DNA of 64,000 bases from Chlorobiaceae bacterium (GTDB taxonomy: Bacteria > Bacteroidota > Chlorobiia > Chlorobiales > Chlorobiaceae). The notes under the pieces are model-generated. The model saw only the letters and a list, made by a program, of their open reading frames with translations. It was not told where the DNA came from and ran no database searches. This document shows, piece by piece, positions 27,868 to 36,803 of the stretch (positions are counted from its first letter, which is position 1; every line of letters starts with the position of its first letter). The stretch lies in contig JAAXWQ010000003.1 of the NCBI GenBank assembly GCA_013335115.1, forward strand, positions 1-64,000, given 5' to 3'. Position numbers and translations under genes: made by a program.

Positions 27868-28178
27868 AGCGTTATCCTGTCTGTAAAGTTGTCAAGTACG
27901 GCCTCGATCTTATCATCGGCCTTACGCTCGACAATTGTGATGATTCTTGATCCAAGCCATCCTGCCCCGAAGTACACGGCTCTCGACATCTCTTGTGATA
28001 ACGAGAGCAGGCTGCAGGCGATGTACGCCAGCACCATGGCACACGCGGCAAGTCCGGCATCGATGATGACGCTCTTGGCCGTCACTGGCATACCGATTTT
28101 GATCTTATGCAAAAGGCTTGTTGCCGCACCGGACAAGCCGGCCAGAGCCATATCATATATATGCTGCTTCTCAGGCAT
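27864..28178 (-). CDS. Predicted phage holin
   Basis: 104 residues from the ATG at 28178. Two hydrophobic stretches (VIIDAGLAACAMVLAYIACSLL and the shorter AVYFGAGWLGSRIITIV) sit between charged ends, like LydA-type holins. Its stop overlaps the lysozyme start by 4 nt. The frame is open further upstream but the Arg/Trp-rich extension there is a shadow of the tail-tip gene. A hairpin without a T-run (28223-28240) lies in the preceding spacer. Confidence 0.65.
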   Translation of the reverse strand: MPEKQHIYDMALAGLSGAATSLLHKIKIGMPVTAKSVIIDAGLAACAMVLAYIACSLLSLSQEMSRAVYFGAGWLGSRIITIVERKADDKIEAVLDNFTDRITL

Positions 28179-28279
28179 ATTCACGTCCGGGGAGTTTGAT
28201 TTTTGTGTTTTGTTCAAGTTACCGCCCGATCTTCCGGGCGATGGATAGCCCAACAAAAAGGCGTGCTTATTTGCAGTGA

Positions 28280-31045
28280 TTAATTCACCCTTGCCCCGCG
28301 AACGTCGCCGAGCGTCGCCCATGTGATGTAGCTGTTGCCGTCTACGGCGTTTCCGGCGGATCCACCGGCTCCGGCGAAGGTGTTTGCTGGTTCTCCCGAT
28401 TCTCCTGCAGCGCCTAACGCTCCGCCGCTTCCTCCGTATCCACCATGACTGGTATTTCCGTAGTATCCGGTCCCACCCTCGCCACCAGTGAGTAATGCAC
28501 CGGATCCGCCAGAGCTTCCTGCACGATAGCAATCTCCTCTTAATCCGCCGTATCCGATGGCGTTCCCGGCTCCACCGCCGCCGCCGCCAGATCCAAGGAT
28601 TGGTAGCCAATCAGCGTAAAAGTATACGCCGCCACCGCCGCCACCGCCGCCACCGCCACCAATCAAACCGTTATTGTCCAGTGATACTGGGTACCGAGCA
28701 TATATCGCCGTGCCACCGCTATTACCACTATATCCGGAAAATGATGTATCCGATCCTCCTGAACCGCCCGATCCGCCCGTGCCAACGATATACCCGTTAT
28801 TAATCATTGCCACAGTTACGCCAGCCGGCCACGATCCAACATCCAGCGCATATAGCGATGTGCTCGACGATCCGATTACCACGTCGTTCTCGACGATAAA
28901 CGTCACGGTATCACCGCTGACCGGCGTCGGATAACTCTTATCGAACTCAGCCCGAAGGTTGACATTCAGCGCGTCCTGATCGAAGATGATGGTCTGCGGC
29001 TGCTCCGGCTCTTCTGGGTAGCTGTGCCACAGAAGTTCCTGCGCGGTCGCTGTCATCACGGCATCGCCGGGGTCGAGTTCTGTCACCTGTGCGTTTGCTG
29101 TCGTCTGCTCGCCCGTCGGTAGCTGTAGCGGCCATCCGGTGATGTTGTATCGCCCGGCCAACGCGACATTGACCAGCACGTCCGCCTGATGCCGGAAGAT
29201 TGCGAACTCGAACACTCTCGGCGCATCGCGGAACCGAGATAGGAGCCTGTATCCGAGATCAGACGCCGCTGGCCGGTTGGCCCGAGGAATCCATCGAGAG
29301 TAGATCTTCTTGATGCTCGGCACTCCGTAGGCTGCTTCTGCGTCTTCATCGACGATAGCCACGGCCGCCGCGTAGTTTTGCGTGTCGTCGAGCTTTTCGA
29401 GCGGATTGCGCTGCCCGTAGTATACCCACACCTGCGATAGCCTCTTTTCTGGCTGGTCTTTGACGCTGAACGAATCCCGCATGATGTCGCTTTCATCCAG
29501 CGCTCGATCCGCCGTTGTCAGCTCACGCACGACGTCCATGCGCACCTGTCGGCTGATGTCGTCCGAAAACAGGATGATCCCCGTCTGCTCGATCAGCTCG
29601 TTGATCAGGTCGCGAACGCTGGTAGGCTCCGCGACAAGCGAGTAGTACAGGCGGTTGATGAACGCGGCTGTCTTGGCTTTCCAGTCGGTCAACGTAACCC
29701 ACGACGCGTCTGTCGTCGAGTAGTTGATGAGTAGGTCATAGATGATGTCTGATGGGTCAAGTCCTGCTCCGGTCGAGGTGAAAAACGCCTTGCAGAGCTG
29801 CACCATGTCGTTCGCTTTGTGCGTGTCGGCCGTCGTGTCGAACTGCGCCCTGGTGATCGTCATGACGTCGGCCGAGCGCGTGAATGAACAGATCTCTTTC
29901 CCGCCGATGGCCACGTATCCTGATGTCGGATATTCTGTATCTCCGATGCCCGACGGCGACAGGGTGATCGTCGGTGCCGTAGCTGTCAGGTCAGCCGATA
30001 GCCTCCCCTTGCTGATGACCGGGCATTGCGCCTTGTCGTCGTCGGCGAGTTTGAGCACGTCTTTGGCTGTGATGGTGACTTTGCCGTCAAGCGAGGGCCC
30101 GCTGATCTTATCGACGATGAACGTCCGGACGTCCATGCCTTCCCGCGTCTGGCCTTCGGTGCCTTGGATATAACGGAGTTCTGCGCCCTGCATGTACTTG
30201 TGGCGTGCCCGAAACTTTCCCCAGAACGTCCCCTGCTCGAATGGGTTGTATCCTCTCGTTGTCCAGTACGGATCCCCGGCCGCTCCTGTGTCGGAATCGC
30301 GGTGATCGATCAACGACACCGAGACACTTGCACGCACGCCGATGTTCTCGGCGAGGCTTATCTGCTGCGGCCGATATGCCACGGATTTCAGCGACGGGAT
30401 GCACTCGATGCCGCTCTGGTCGTTGGCGTCAGGATATCCGAAGCGGATCGCCTGATGATCGGGGTCATCGATAGCGCTGAATGCGATGTAATCGATTTCA
30501 AATGCGTCACCTATAGATGCACCGATATCCATTCGGATTGTGAATATCGTACTCGATGACCAGTCGTCACCGCCTGATGTAAGGTGCCGCATGTCCCACG
30601 TTACAACGGACCACTCTGACGAGATAACTCCTGTCATCCCCCAATTCGAGTGCCACTCTTCGTAACCGTGTCCGGTTGTCGAATAGTAAACAGTTCCCTG
30701 TATGCTGGCACCTGATGTGCGGCGGATTCGTGTCGATATGATAGGGATCCCTGATCCGAGCCTGTCGATCCTAGCTGATATTAGTATCGGATCGATACTT
30801 GTTGACGCAACAGTTATCGTGCCTGTTGCATTATGTGTAACAGTTCCGCCTGTTATTGTCCATCCCTCGGAACTTGACGCGAAGTCGTATCGAAACACCT
30901 CTGCTGTCGATCCGAAACTAGCGGTGTCCCTGCAGGTCGCCAGCGAGTTGAAGCATTTCGTCCCGGTTGCGGTGCATGGCGAAACGCCGAAGGTGTGTGA
31001 GCATACGGGAACGTCGATCTCGATGTAGGTTAATACTTTTGTCAT
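28280..31045 (-). CDS. Tail-tip / host-specificity protein with C-terminal polyglycine domain
   Basis: 921 residues. The first 60 hold several cysteines (C15, CTATGTKC, ATC), a pattern seen in distal-tail hub proteins. A galactose-binding-like beta region (about 50-190) and a baseplate-hub-like body (about 210-690) follow. The C-terminus (about 740-921) is a glycine-rich domain with GGSGGSGGSD and an eleven-Gly run, introduced by the motif MINNGYIVGTGG found at the end of many J-like proteins. The polyglycine part is the likely receptor-contact region. It starts 4 nt inside the preceding gene's stop. Confidence 0.75.
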   Translation of the reverse strand: MTKVLTYIEIDVPVCSHTFGVSPCTATGTKCFNSLATCRDTASFGSTAEVFRYDFASSSEGWTITGGTVTHNATGTITVASTSIDPILISARIDRLGSGIPIISTRIRRTSGASIQGTVYYSTTGHGYEEWHSNWGMTGVISSEWSVVTWDMRHLTSGGDDWSSSTIFTIRMDIGASIGDAFEIDYIAFSAIDDPDHQAIRFGYPDANDQSGIECIPSLKSVAYRPQQISLAENIGVRASVSVSLIDHRDSDTGAAGDPYWTTRGYNPFEQGTFWGKFRARHKYMQGAELRYIQGTEGQTREGMDVRTFIVDKISGPSLDGKVTITAKDVLKLADDDKAQCPVISKGRLSADLTATAPTITLSPSGIGDTEYPTSGYVAIGGKEICSFTRSADVMTITRAQFDTTADTHKANDMVQLCKAFFTSTGAGLDPSDIIYDLLINYSTTDASWVTLTDWKAKTAAFINRLYYSLVAEPTSVRDLINELIEQTGIILFSDDISRQVRMDVVRELTTADRALDESDIMRDSFSVKDQPEKRLSQVWVYYGQRNPLEKLDDTQNYAAAVAIVDEDAEAAYGVPSIKKIYSRWIPRANRPAASDLGYRLLSRFRDAPRVFEFAIFRHQADVLVNVALAGRYNITGWPLQLPTGEQTTANAQVTELDPGDAVMTATAQELLWHSYPEEPEQPQTIIFDQDALNVNLRAEFDKSYPTPVSGDTVTFIVENDVVIGSSSTSLYALDVGSWPAGVTVAMINNGYIVGTGGSGGSGGSDTSFSGYSGNSGGTAIYARYPVSLDNNGLIGGGGGGGGGGGVYFYADWLPILGSGGGGGGAGNAIGYGGLRGDCYRAGSSGGSGALLTGGEGGTGYYGNTSHGGYGGSGGALGAAGESGEPANTFAGAGGSAGNAVDGNSYITWATLGDVRGARVN

Positions 31046-31815
31046 GCCTGACCCCCGATCTTGAACGATATGCTCATCAGCGCACCAGGTCCGCTGTTCT
31101 CCGGCACAGGAACGCCTCCGGACGTCCAGCAGTATCCGACCTCATCGGCATACTCGTCCTTTCGCCATGCGTAGAAAAACGGCTTGGTCGCACAGGCAAT
31201 GACGAACGGCTCGAAGGTCTCACGATACCATGCCGGCGTCATGTTGCTGATCCTGATTGCGCTGGCGTAGCTGGTCTGCCGGACTATGCGTCCGAGAAAA
31301 TCGCCATTCTCGGCCATACCATTGACCTCGGAAACATCCCGGCTGTAGGTGATCGGAGTGTGCCCGACATAGACGCCGCGCTGCAACTGCGTGATCGACC
31401 CGGCATAGATAACGCCGATATACGGTTTTATGCTGCCGGATGGCGTGATCTTCAGGCGGATGGCGTAAGGCGTTGATGATACGAATGTCTTAAGTATAGG
31501 TCGGTCATCCGTCACTGTGAACGGTGACGACAATGCGCTTACCCATGACCCGTTGCTTGTCGCCTGTACCTGTATATCAACAGTGCATCCGGATGAGCTC
31601 AGATTGTGCGCTGCGATACCGACATAATCGATTTCCGCGCTGGCAGTGTTCGTAATTGTCACATACTGCGCCGCCGTGCTGTCACTCTTCCATTTCAGGT
31701 TTGTCGCCGGGTTAGCCGCGTTGGTCGCTGGATATCCGGAAATCGAGCTGTCTGCCGTGATATTCCCGATGGTGACGATATTGTCGTATCCGATGTATTG
31801 CTGCTGCGTCGCCAT
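31042..31815 (-). CDS. Tail protein, probable distal tail component
   Basis: 257 residues, located between tape measure and tip. The N-terminal half is beta-rich with a carbohydrate-binding-like pattern (NLKWKSDSTAAQYVTITN, EIDYVGIAAHNLS). The C-terminal half has SNMTPAWYRETFEPFVIACATKPFFYAWRK, which resembles tail proteins next to J-like tips in other phages. The role is inferred from position. Confidence 0.65.
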   Translation of the reverse strand: MATQQQYIGYDNIVTIGNITADSSISGYPATNAANPATNLKWKSDSTAAQYVTITNTASAEIDYVGIAAHNLSSSGCTVDIQVQATSNGSWVSALSSPFTVTDDRPILKTFVSSTPYAIRLKITPSGSIKPYIGVIYAGSITQLQRGVYVGHTPITYSRDVSEVNGMAENGDFLGRIVRQTSYASAIRISNMTPAWYRETFEPFVIACATKPFFYAWRKDEYADEVGYCWTSGGVPVPENSGPGALMSISFKIGGQA

Positions 31816-31817
31816 GC

Positions 31818-33908
31818 CTATTTGATGTAGAGTTTACCGCCGTCGGCCATGTAGTCGTTCAGCAACTCAGCCACCTGCTCGCCGCTGTACAGGCTGTCCT
31901 TGTTGAGGCCGTAGATAGTGACGGTGCGGTTGCTCGTCGTCGTCGCTGCGCTTGTGCTTCCGTCTGATCCCGATGAATAGCTTGTGCTGTTTGATGATGC
32001 CGATATTGATTCTCCTGAGCTTCCAGCGGCGCTGGCTGCCTCAGCAAGTCCTGACGCTGCGATAAGGCCTACCTGTATTGCGCCCATAGTTGCGATAGCG
32101 GCCGCTGCGGGTGGCCCAGCAATCGGACCAAGCTCTGCCATGGCTCGCATCTTTGCTGCGGCAGTATTCTGGATTGTCTGGGCTATCATCAAGCCCTTGT
32201 TCAGCGCGATAGCCGCGAGTGCAGCGGCTTTTGATTTTCCCGCGACCATCGTCATCAGGTTTATCGCCATTGATGCTGTCTGCATCCTCATGTCTCGGAT
32301 GCTTTGCTCGACCTGCGCTTCTTTTTGAGATCTCTGCTCGGCGATCTGAGCGAGACTTTGAAGGTGCGCCAGTTCTGCTTCCTCTTTGCGGGCCATATAA
32401 TCGCTTTCGAGAATCTCTTTGTTTGCAAGCTGATCCTCAAGTGCCTTCATCTGCTCGTCATACCGTTCCTGCTCAAGCTCGGACTCTATCTTGAATCTTT
32501 CCTGCAGCGCCTCAAGGTCGCGCTGCCACTTGGTGACGCCATTGATCTCGTCCATCTTCTTTTGATGGTCTTCGGCTAGCTTCATGGCGAGCTCGTTTCC
32601 TTCTGCTGTGAGTTCCCCGCTCTTGCCGTAGTACTCTGAAAGCGCCTTGGCCCCGTCGGCGTATCGCTGGTCCTCCAGCTCACGCTCCGTCATCAGTGAT
32701 GTGCGGAGCGCGTCGATCCGGTCTTTTTGCTTGTCGGCCGCACCACCTCCCGATCCCGATTTAGCACCATTCCCCGGCGCAACGATCGCATTTGCCGTGG
32801 CGGCTGGTTTTGACGGTGATTCAGGTGCTCCCCATGATCCGGTTGCGCCATATCCAGTGCCTGTAGATCTCGCCAGTAGGCGGCGTGCTTCGGTGTCGTC
32901 GGCAGTCACCCACTCACCTACACTGACCTTTCCCGCTCGCATCTGGTTGAATAGAGCCACGGCGTTCCCGAGAGCAGCCACTCGTTTCGCCGTCCAGTTT
33001 ACCGCGTTTGCGATGGCGATGAAGCTGTTGATGATCCCGTCTCGGTTTTGGTCGAGCGTGACGCCGATCTGGTCGATAGCGCCGGACAAGCTCGATGTTG
33101 CCCCTGCGGCATTGTTCGACTGGTTGACGATCGACTCGACAACATTTGTGAGCTTGGTCATCGCCTGCCCGACAGTCTCCGGCATCCGAGCGAACTCGCC
33201 ATTGATCGTCTGTGTCTGCGATAGTAGCGCCTTCGTCACAGCGTCGGCAGACAGCTTACCGTCTTTGCCGTACTGCCGCAACTGCCCGATCGTGATTCCC
33301 ATACCGTCGGCGATCATCTGCGCGAGCCTTGGCGTCTGCTCCATGATGGAGTTCAGCTCTTCTCCACGAAGCACGCCGGACGCCATTCCTTGCCCGAGCT
33401 GCATCAGTGCGGCGGCAGCTGACTCTCCGGATGCCCCGGAGACGATCATTGCTTTGTTGATGCTTTCGGTGATTTGCAGGAGGTCGCCCTGTGATATGCC
33501 GAGCTGGTCGGTAGATCGTGCCAGTCTGGTGTAAAGGTCAACCGTCGCCGCATACTCGACGCGGGTGCCCTGGGCGATGGCGTAGAGTCCGGATTGTGCG
33601 GACTGGAACTCTTCTGTGGATTTCGTGACAAGCCGAAGCCGACCGTCGAGCTGCGTGTACTTGTCGCTGATGTCGATGAGCTGCTTTACGCCGTAGGCGA
33701 GCGCTCCGGCGGTAAGCATTCGGTTGAACTGCCCGAGCGCCGCGCTGGTGAGGTTGATGTTTCCTGTAATGCCCGCAAACGCCGATGATCCGGCCTTCGA
33801 CGCCGCTTCGAAATGCCGCAGCTTCGATTGGGCGTCGTGCATCCCTTTGGCGAACGGCGTCGTGTTCAGGCCAAGCGAGACGTAAAGATTGCCGACAGAT
33901 TTACCCAT
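31818..33908 (-). CDS. Tape measure protein
   Basis: Sets tail length and travels inside the tube. At 696 residues, the usual relation of about 0.15 nm per residue gives a tail near 100 nm. The N-terminal tape-measure domain is visible (SLGLNTTPFAKGMHDAQSKLRHF; GEELNSIMEQTPRLAQMIADGMG; VTKALLSQTQTINGEFARMPETVGQAM). A coiled-coil region rich in E, K and Q follows (about 400-560), then a hydrophobic Ala-rich stretch and a Ser-rich tail. The ATG overlaps the end of the frameshifted chaperone frame. Confidence 0.9.
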   Translation of the reverse strand: MGKSVGNLYVSLGLNTTPFAKGMHDAQSKLRHFEAASKAGSSAFAGITGNINLTSAALGQFNRMLTAGALAYGVKQLIDISDKYTQLDGRLRLVTKSTEEFQSAQSGLYAIAQGTRVEYAATVDLYTRLARSTDQLGISQGDLLQITESINKAMIVSGASGESAAAALMQLGQGMASGVLRGEELNSIMEQTPRLAQMIADGMGITIGQLRQYGKDGKLSADAVTKALLSQTQTINGEFARMPETVGQAMTKLTNVVESIVNQSNNAAGATSSLSGAIDQIGVTLDQNRDGIINSFIAIANAVNWTAKRVAALGNAVALFNQMRAGKVSVGEWVTADDTEARRLLARSTGTGYGATGSWGAPESPSKPAATANAIVAPGNGAKSGSGGGAADKQKDRIDALRTSLMTERELEDQRYADGAKALSEYYGKSGELTAEGNELAMKLAEDHQKKMDEINGVTKWQRDLEALQERFKIESELEQERYDEQMKALEDQLANKEILESDYMARKEEAELAHLQSLAQIAEQRSQKEAQVEQSIRDMRMQTASMAINLMTMVAGKSKAAALAAIALNKGLMIAQTIQNTAAAKMRAMAELGPIAGPPAAAAIATMGAIQVGLIAASGLAEAASAAGSSGESISASSNSTSYSSGSDGSTSAATTTSNRTVTIYGLNKDSLYSGEQVAELLNDYMADGGKLYIK

Positions 33909-34463
33909 TTTCCGATTCGTTCAGCAGTTCAAGCATTTCGTCATATTCCGCGTCAGTGGGGCGATGGCTGTGTGTCTGTTGTCGATCCTTTTTTCCCTGG
34001 TAGATTCGCCAAAGCTCTTCCGGCGACATCTTCCAGAACTCACTTGGTGATAGCTCAAGGTCGATCACAGCCAACTCATAAATCCTGCCCCATTCGACAT
34101 CGGAGACTATTTTTTTTTACCAGAGACCTGATGCTTCTTGTCAGGATCGCGCACAACCGGGAAAAACGCGGTCGAAACCGTATTGACCACATCCATGATG
34201 TTGTCGGACTCCATGATCGACACATACATGTCCTCGCCGCTTGCGTCGACGCCATGCTCTTTCAGCATGAGGGCGAGGATGCGGGCGACCTCGGTGATCT
34301 GGACCTCGCCGCGCGTTGCTCGTGCCACGATTCCGGCAAGGCTGATGCCGAGTCCGCCGGACAGCACCGGCTGCTCGATCTTGTTGATCATCGCAAACGT
34401 CGGCTTGACCGCGTAATCCTGCCCCTCGTAGCTGATGACCAGGTCGTTGAAAATGGCCGCCAT
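33901..34463 (-). CDS. Tail assembly chaperone, frameshifted long form (gpGT-like)
   Basis: Predicted product of a -1 ribosomal frameshift on a run of nine A (34118-34110, minus). The zero frame ends HQVSGKKK and stops at once. A shift back by one base continues KKIVSDVEWGRIYELAVID, then LELSPSEFWKMSPEELWRIYQ and a charged tail, to a TAA at 33903-33901. The long form has about 187 residues. The extension matches small chaperone proteins with the FWxMxPxEL pattern. Long-tailed phages commonly make G and GT forms this way to guard the tape measure during tail assembly. The frame ends just inside the tape measure start. Confidence 0.85.
34107..34463 (-). CDS. Tail assembly chaperone, short form (gpG-like)
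   Basis: 118 residues, typical of tail chaperones: beta start MAAIFNDLVISYEGQDYAVKPTFAMINKIE, helical middle (AGIVARATRGEVQITEVARILALML), then EHGVDASGEDMYVSIM. It lies between the tail tube and the tape measure. The terminal KKK-stop sits on the A9 slippery run. The ATG at 34463 overlaps the stop of a 54-residue gene by 3 nt. Confidence 0.85.
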   Translation of the reverse strand: MAAIFNDLVISYEGQDYAVKPTFAMINKIEQPVLSGGLGISLAGIVARATRGEVQITEVARILALMLKEHGVDASGEDMYVSIMESDNIMDVVNTVSTAFFPVVRDPDKKHQVSGKKK

Positions 34464-34627
34464 TACGGTAGCTCCTTTGTCTGTGTTTTCAGTTTCGCTT
34501 TTGTCTTTGGCTTCTGCGCCTTCTCAGCGCAGCCGAGCGACACCATGAGCGCCCCGTGCTTTTCGGATACACTCACGATATCGCCGACCTTATGTTCGCC
34601 CGATGCGATCTTCAGCTTGATATCCAT
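34463..34627 (-). CDS. Small lysine-rich phage protein (54 aa)
   Basis: MDIKLKIASGEHKVGDIVSV begins the protein and a tail rich in K, T and Q ends it (AQKPKTKAKLKTQ). It sits in tight array between tail tube and chaperone genes: its start is 2 nt from the tube stop and its stop overlaps the chaperone ATG as TAATG. Coupled translation is likely. No family recognised. Confidence 0.7.
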   Translation of the reverse strand: MDIKLKIASGEHKVGDIVSVSEKHGALMVSLGCAEKAQKPKTKAKLKTQTKELP

Positions 34628-34628
34628 A

Positions 34629-35030
34629 TCAGGCGACGGTTACCGCTCCGGCAGACTGGAGCGTGCATTCGAACGTTGCCGCACCCTGGTACTCGCCGGT
34701 CTGCGCATAGCTCGCGATGAAGAAGTTCCCGTAGAGTTTATGGCTTGTCGGCCACTCCATCAGGTACTCATCAACGACGTCGGTCGAGCTCATGGCCGCC
34801 GTCAGCGCGACGGCATCTTTTGCGATGCCAGAAAAGCTCATTTCGACCGTTTTTTCGCCGGGCTGATCAAGCAGCGTCCGGGTGCCGGAACTGTCGTCAT
34901 TGGTGATATCGATCGGCGAGTTGTTGATCGTAAAGCTTTTTGTACGGCAACCGGCAAGAGCGGTGCCGCCGGTTCCACTTGTCGATCCTTTTTTGAGCAC
35001 GAAGCTCCTGCCTGAAAATTCTCCTGCCAT
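34629..35030 (-). CDS. Major tail tube protein
   Basis: 133 residues from the ATG at 35030, which has AGGAAA upstream. The sequence has the features of TP901-1/HK97-type tube proteins: FVLKKG opening, TKSFTINNSPIDITNDDSSGTRTLLDQPGEKTVEMSFSGIAK, and the ending GEYQGAATFECTLQSAGAVT. Position before the chaperones and tape measure confirms it. Confidence 0.88.
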   Translation of the reverse strand: MAGEFSGRSFVLKKGSTSGTGGTALAGCRTKSFTINNSPIDITNDDSSGTRTLLDQPGEKTVEMSFSGIAKDAVALTAAMSSTDVVDEYLMEWPTSHKLYGNFFIASYAQTGEYQGAATFECTLQSAGAVTVA

Positions 35031-35047
35031 GGTGTTTTCCTGGTTTG

Positions 35048-35446
35048 TTATGGAACGAAATAGAAAATCTTGACTGTGATCACTGAAATCCACTCTTTTG
35101 TTTCCTCGACAGGCATGGTCCCGTCGCACGATACCAGCGTCTCAGTCACCTCGACCGGCGTTGATTGTGTCCATCGCGCAAGCGCGGCCTCTATCTGGGC
35201 TGATACGGCTTTTGCGGAGCCGTAACTGTCCGCGACCGCCGTGACCAGGTACTCGCTTTCCCGGTACTCGCCATCTCCGTCATCCGTCGAGATGCGATCG
35301 GTTGCATCCTCCTCGTAATACACCGCAGGCTTCGTTGTGCCTTGCGGCAGATAGCCGGGATAAATCCGAGTCCCGATCAATGCTGCAAGCCCGGCGTAAC
35401 CGGTCAGTCTGGCGACGATCGCTTTATCTATGCTGTCAATTGCCAC
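35048..35446 (-). CDS. Tail terminator / completion protein (DUF3168-like)
   Basis: 132 residues. The opening IDKAIVARLTGYAGLAALIGTRIYPGYLPQGTTKPAVYY and the middle AKAVSAQIEAALARW are typical of DUF3168 tail completion proteins, which cap the tail tube end joined to the head. It overlaps the upstream HK97-gp10-like gene by 11 nt. Confidence 0.85.
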   Translation of the reverse strand: MAIDSIDKAIVARLTGYAGLAALIGTRIYPGYLPQGTTKPAVYYEEDATDRISTDDGDGEYRESEYLVTAVADSYGSAKAVSAQIEAALARWTQSTPVEVTETLVSCDGTMPVEETKEWISVITVKIFYFVP

Positions 35447-35885
35447 CTTTTCCCGCCTCCCTCATGACTGCCTGCACGAGTTTTGATTCGATGCCAGACC
35501 TTACGTTGTCCTCTGCTCCGTCGAATGCGCTTTCCATCCAGTGTTTAGCATCGATGCCTCGCTTGGTGCCTTTTTCGGTAAACCGCCCCCAAAACGCATC
35601 GTTTGTGTGCACAAGGATCTTTACATCCGCCTCCCGAGCCTTTACAATGGTCGTGCTAATCTGCTGCCTGAGATGCTTTTTGAGGTAGCTGTATTTGTGG
35701 CCACCGAACACTTTTTGACGATCAACCTTTGACACTGGAGCGAATTGCCGAATCGCTGTTCTTAGTTGGCTTGCTCCGGCGATGGCTGCTGATTTCACAA
35801 CGCGTCTTGCCGCTTTGTCTCCAAGTGTCTGGAAGGCTGCTTGCAGCGCCTGTACTCCTGAGATGTTGAATCCGTCAGTTGACAT
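35436..35885 (-). CDS. HK97 gp10-like head-tail protein
   Basis: 149 residues: GVQALQAAFQTLGDKAARRVVKSAAIAGASQLRTAIRQFAP at the start and AKHWMESAFDGAEDNVRSGIESKLVQAVMRE at the end match the gp10-like family. A positively charged middle (KVFGGHKYSYLKKHLRQQ) differs from most members. It overlaps the head-tail joining gene upstream by 11 nt. Confidence 0.87.
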   Translation of the reverse strand: MSTDGFNISGVQALQAAFQTLGDKAARRVVKSAAIAGASQLRTAIRQFAPVSKVDRQKVFGGHKYSYLKKHLRQQISTTIVKAREADVKILVHTNDAFWGRFTEKGTKRGIDAKHWMESAFDGAEDNVRSGIESKLVQAVMREAGKGGN

Positions 35886-36228
35886 TGGTCTGCGCTATCA
35901 CTTCGCTGTACTGCTGCCGGTTCTTGTCCGCGATCTTTGTGATGTTGTATTCTTCATCTCCGTCAAGAATAATCATGTCATATGCCAGCCCAGAGACGAA
36001 TCTGAAGGTATATTTTGCTACCACCTGCGCTTTTTTGCTTGCCTCAACACCCGCGTTGCCTGATCGAAATTCTCGTGCTTGCTGCAGCTCCTTTTCGGCC
36101 CACGCATCCGTAACCGTGACCAGTGATACGATTTCCTCGCCGTACTCGTTTTGGGTTTTGCTCTTCCGTTTGATCGTGATCGGGATATCGAAACGTCCCG
36201 GATCGTATGTCTTGGTCCTATAGCTCAT
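35875..36228 (-). CDS. Head-tail joining protein
   Basis: 117 residues from the ATG at 36228. GRFDIPITIKRKSKTQNEYGEEIVSLVTVTDAWAEKELQQAREF and KYTFRFVSGLAYDMIILDGDEEYNITKIAD are the signature of the phage head-tail joining family (stopper-type). The longer open frame upstream is not supported, since it overlaps the connector gene in another frame. Confidence 0.87.
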   Translation of the reverse strand: MSYRTKTYDPGRFDIPITIKRKSKTQNEYGEEIVSLVTVTDAWAEKELQQAREFRSGNAGVEASKKAQVVAKYTFRFVSGLAYDMIILDGDEEYNITKIADKNRQQYSEVIAQTNVN

Positions 36229-36787
36229 ACCTGACCTTGTAATTGTCGAGCACTCGATGCACGCCAGACGGGATCGGAGTTCCGATGCCGTTGTCGTACC
36301 AGTGAACGACCAGCGCGATAATTGCCTGCTTGATCTTCTGTGGTACATCCGTCGAAGCGTCTCCGTAACCTGCCACAAACTTCACCATCACCGGTTCACT
36401 ATACCCGACGCCGACCGCTGGCCATTGCGATCCGGGCTCCAGCTTGATGCGGCCGGGCTCGGCCTTGATGTCGACCTGGTACAGGTCGGCGCTGGCGGTC
36501 TGCTGGTCGCCGTTCGAGTCGGTGTATTGCACCGACGTCACCGACTGCAGCGGTGGCCTCGGGATCATGATATCGCGTCCGCAAAGAGCATTCTCCGGCA
36601 GGACAAGCTCCCACGTCTGGGTGATCAGTGCGCGGCTGCAGATTTCCTCTACTTCGGCTGTTGCGGCAGCAATGAGGTCATCGAGCATGGTGTCATGCGC
36701 GGTCGTCCCGATGCGTCCATAGGTCTTCACGTCGGCGACGATAACCGGATATGCCGCCGGATCGGATGTTCTGCGCAGTGCGATCAT
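36218..36787 (-). CDS. Head-tail connector (gp6-like)
   Basis: 189 residues. Helical N-terminus with TTAHDTMLDDLIAAATAEVEEICSRAL, then PRPPLQSVTSVQYTDSNGDQQ and a C-terminal helix DVPQKIKQAIIALVVHWYDN: the family of adaptor proteins that dock under the portal. It is the first protein gene after the tRNA. Confidence 0.88.
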   Translation of the reverse strand: MIALRRTSDPAAYPVIVADVKTYGRIGTTAHDTMLDDLIAAATAEVEEICSRALITQTWELVLPENALCGRDIMIPRPPLQSVTSVQYTDSNGDQQTASADLYQVDIKAEPGRIKLEPGSQWPAVGVGYSEPVMVKFVAGYGDASTDVPQKIKQAIIALVVHWYDNGIGTPIPSGVHRVLDNYKVRYEL

Positions 36788-36803
36788 GGTATTTGTCTTT
36801 TTG

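Noticed and set aside
27864-28610. A 248-codon frame read as one protein
   Set aside because: The first 140 codons are an Arg/Trp-rich shadow of the tail-tip gene; only the part from 28178 looks like a holin.
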